Assembly (NCBI GenBank): GCA_024180945.1
Contig: JAKSGN010000020.1
Coordinates: forward strand, 124,001-188,000
Length of the DNA stretch: 64,000 nt
Reading direction: 5' to 3'
Origin: Macrophomina tecta
Taxonomy: Eukaryota > Ascomycota > Dothideomycetes > Botryosphaeriales > Botryosphaeriaceae
Position 1 is the first letter of the stretch. Every line of letters starts with the position of its first letter. A model generated the notes under the pieces. That model saw nothing but the letters and a program-made list of their open reading frames with translations. It had not been told where the DNA came from and made no database searches. The position numbers and the translations under genes are program-made. This document shows positions 63,601 to 64,000 of this stretch, piece by piece.

Positions 63601-64000
63601 AGCAGCTCGATGCAGGTGTCAAGTTGGACGAGCTCGCCGCGAAGACACCGTACTACTCAGGTTCGGACCTGAAGAACCTCTGCGTCGCGGCAGCCTTGGC
63701 CTGCGTGCGCGAGGAGAACGAGATCGCCGCCGCCATCAGCGCTGGCCAGGACGCCGGCGCCGGCGAAGGCAAAGAAGCGGGAGCGCAAAACGACGCATCT
63801 GCCTCCATGTCTGCCACTCTGTCGGCTGCCGCTAAGCTTGAAGAGGCCCTCGATCAAGAGTACATCCTCGCTGAGCAAGCAGCCACCGACGCTGCGACGC
63901 CGTCCGCTGCTTTGTCACTCTATCCTGCTAAGCGCACGCTCTTGCCACATCACTTCGAGAAGGCCATGCAGGAGATTAGCGCTAGTATTAGCGAGGACAT
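60603..64000 (+). CDS. Large AAA ATPase of the Msp1/ATAD1 type, predicted mitochondrial (3' end cut)
   Basis: One uninterrupted frame runs from the ATG at 60603 to the window end, at least 1132 residues. The N-terminus (VAWQSARAARRIPAQFIAGR, RFPPRLRPFHRAARL) is a mitochondrial presequence candidate. A long regulatory region follows, with an acidic stretch (EVEDEEYDELEAEDDGEDE). The AAA module starts after LLGGVVNPSNIKTTFSDVHA. Walker A is LLYGPPGTGKT, Walker B is CVVFIDEADAIFG, sensor 1 is FIMVATNRPF, and the arginine-finger region is VLRRLPRRLLVDLP, a pattern of the Msp1/katanin (meiotic) clade. Unlike Msp1 itself it is very long. It probably remodels or extracts mitochondrial proteins; this is inferred. 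Confidence 0.88.
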   Translation, partial: MHAVAWQSARAARRIPAQFIAGRRFPPRLRPFHRAARLQNSNGSPSEPRDPAAPSSSEQNDERDRQPAHGTRPAGDSDPHDPSPEIAAEVAEDSPAVIAEKLRKNRERTRLYQAALKRSSRNKQSEDFPPIHIPLPFLLGNVTIREDRAARAEALDATSLRPNSGPPKPEVKGSLHLSYVWEDDPRKRQPKEVAKLSLPLPERLYELLEKTAAETDKTTRAALYEDILEYVNEVYSEAAPSSNSGKTDATTSTPRNATFDKSLHFSIYLEVFTAIAGGLGTASPDLASSFPSAKSNLILHSPQEGGITRLDQLVEHVAADLDADLIKIDSQDIAELVGDYLGEGTDPSTSSLRSLGYDTHRSRSDGFEVEDEEYDELEAEDDGEDESALPVANPRSTHPPKGSKKHPSFIIQGVQAMEAGDLFKMLSGAARGPSGRNAAMGAADFVSAPFGRDQSPETARWNEMKLGAYLDALLDSASTKRKNGHASPEAEGSEETHALGAGESSPSLEPLVIGRRAHWRLALSKQNVGIPQSSSPPQRTIVLIKDYKELSVTRQGARVLDKITELVHNRRKDGAQIIIVGTTSSAELVPEISRSAVRSLQAENEDSFFRTIVVPLGATSLKPSIDGWRSMTPDQRWNAVKGLAGDPSDLAVAERRRNFEINTRHIRDMVRRLDPAANLISDTSLFQSRLMLPGVDWTSRVLAFHEVHRLVQTAIGLHRAASESPHLHVQLIHIAGLMLRLSDDVKFSWVAHERQKERESKDVVADASKAAPPSKSPLEKLPWDLKLEKIQKSANKHEKRLLGGVVNPSNIKTTFSDVHAPQETIDALKTMTSLSLLRPDAFSYGVLATDKIPGLLLYGPPGTGKTLLAKAVAKESGATVLDVSGSEVYDMYVGEGEKNVRAIFSLARKLSPCVVFIDEADAIFGSRTGSRHRTSHREVLNQFLKEWDGMNDLSVFIMVATNRPFDMDDAVLRRLPRRLLVDLPTQKDREQILKIHLKDEQLDAGVKLDELAAKTPYYSGSDLKNLCVAAALACVREENEIAAAISAGQDAGAGEGKEAGAQNDASASMSATLSAAAKLEEALDQEYILAEQAATDAATPSAALSLYPAKRTLLPHHFEKAMQEISASISED

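Noticed and set aside
1..64000. tRNA, rRNA or CRISPR features
   Set aside because: No tRNA-like cloverleaf signals, rRNA blocks or spacer arrays were recognised by eye; the only regular array is the microexon array, whose repeats are introns, not CRISPR repeats.

Overview
The window is nuclear DNA of a filamentous ascomycete (Pezizomycotina; a Dothideomycete or Eurotiomycete fits, but this is inference). The signs are intron-poor, densely packed genes on both strands, short introns (about 47-75 nt, a few longer) with GT-AG ends and CTNAY-type branch sites, fungal mitoribosomal and Golgi mannosyltransferase genes, a fungal ammonia-lyase, a C2H2/fungal transcription factor and HET-domain loci.

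Layout. 1-24 kb is housekeeping: a LisH/WD40 protein (SIF2/TBL1 type, cut by the window start), a TMEM115-like Golgi protein, HMG-CoA lyase, DPH1, mannose-6-phosphate isomerase, an Mnn11-type GT34 mannosyltransferase, a coiled-coil protein, two SDRs (one AYR1-like), an O6-alkylguanine-DNA alkyltransferase and a phenylalanine/tyrosine ammonia-lyase. 24-35 kb is an accessory island of decayed and inserted sequence. It holds the broken N-terminal half of an aspartic-protease-like gene, a 248-bp solo LTR with a perfect 5-bp target duplication, a HET-domain gene with a very unusual 5' half, LTR-like remnants, the C-terminal half of the aspartic protease, and a small cysteine-rich secreted protein with an in-frame stop. 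35-47 kb is housekeeping again: SNU66/SART1, bL28m, PTH2, two membrane/secretory proteins, mL61 and GET2. 47-49 kb holds a second, dead HET-like locus. 49.8-58.4 kb has a DUF4396 protein, a C2H2 transcription factor, a BBE-type FAD oxidoreductase, a SnoaL-like protein and an SDR, which could be a small metabolic cluster. UTP7 and a large Msp1-type AAA ATPase, cut by the window end, close the window.

The main discovery is in the HET gene at 28667-32703. Its 5' half is an array of about 29 units with a 68-bp period. Every unit reads as a complete spliceosomal intron (GTAAGT donor, CTAAT branch site, TAG acceptor), and exactly three nucleotides lie between each acceptor and the next donor. Read as exons, these 29 three-base microexons each add one whole codon. 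None is a stop, all are in phase 0, and they join an ATG-starting leader exon in frame to the HET-domain exons, giving a predicted 653-residue protein of 34 exons. The codons differ from unit to unit while the splice signals are kept. This suggests a one-residue-per-unit variable segment on an allorecognition-type protein. The mitoribosomal gene mL61 in the same window also seems to carry a 3-nt microexon, so such splicing looks feasible in this organism. No transcript data were available, so the splicing model is inferred from sequence alone.
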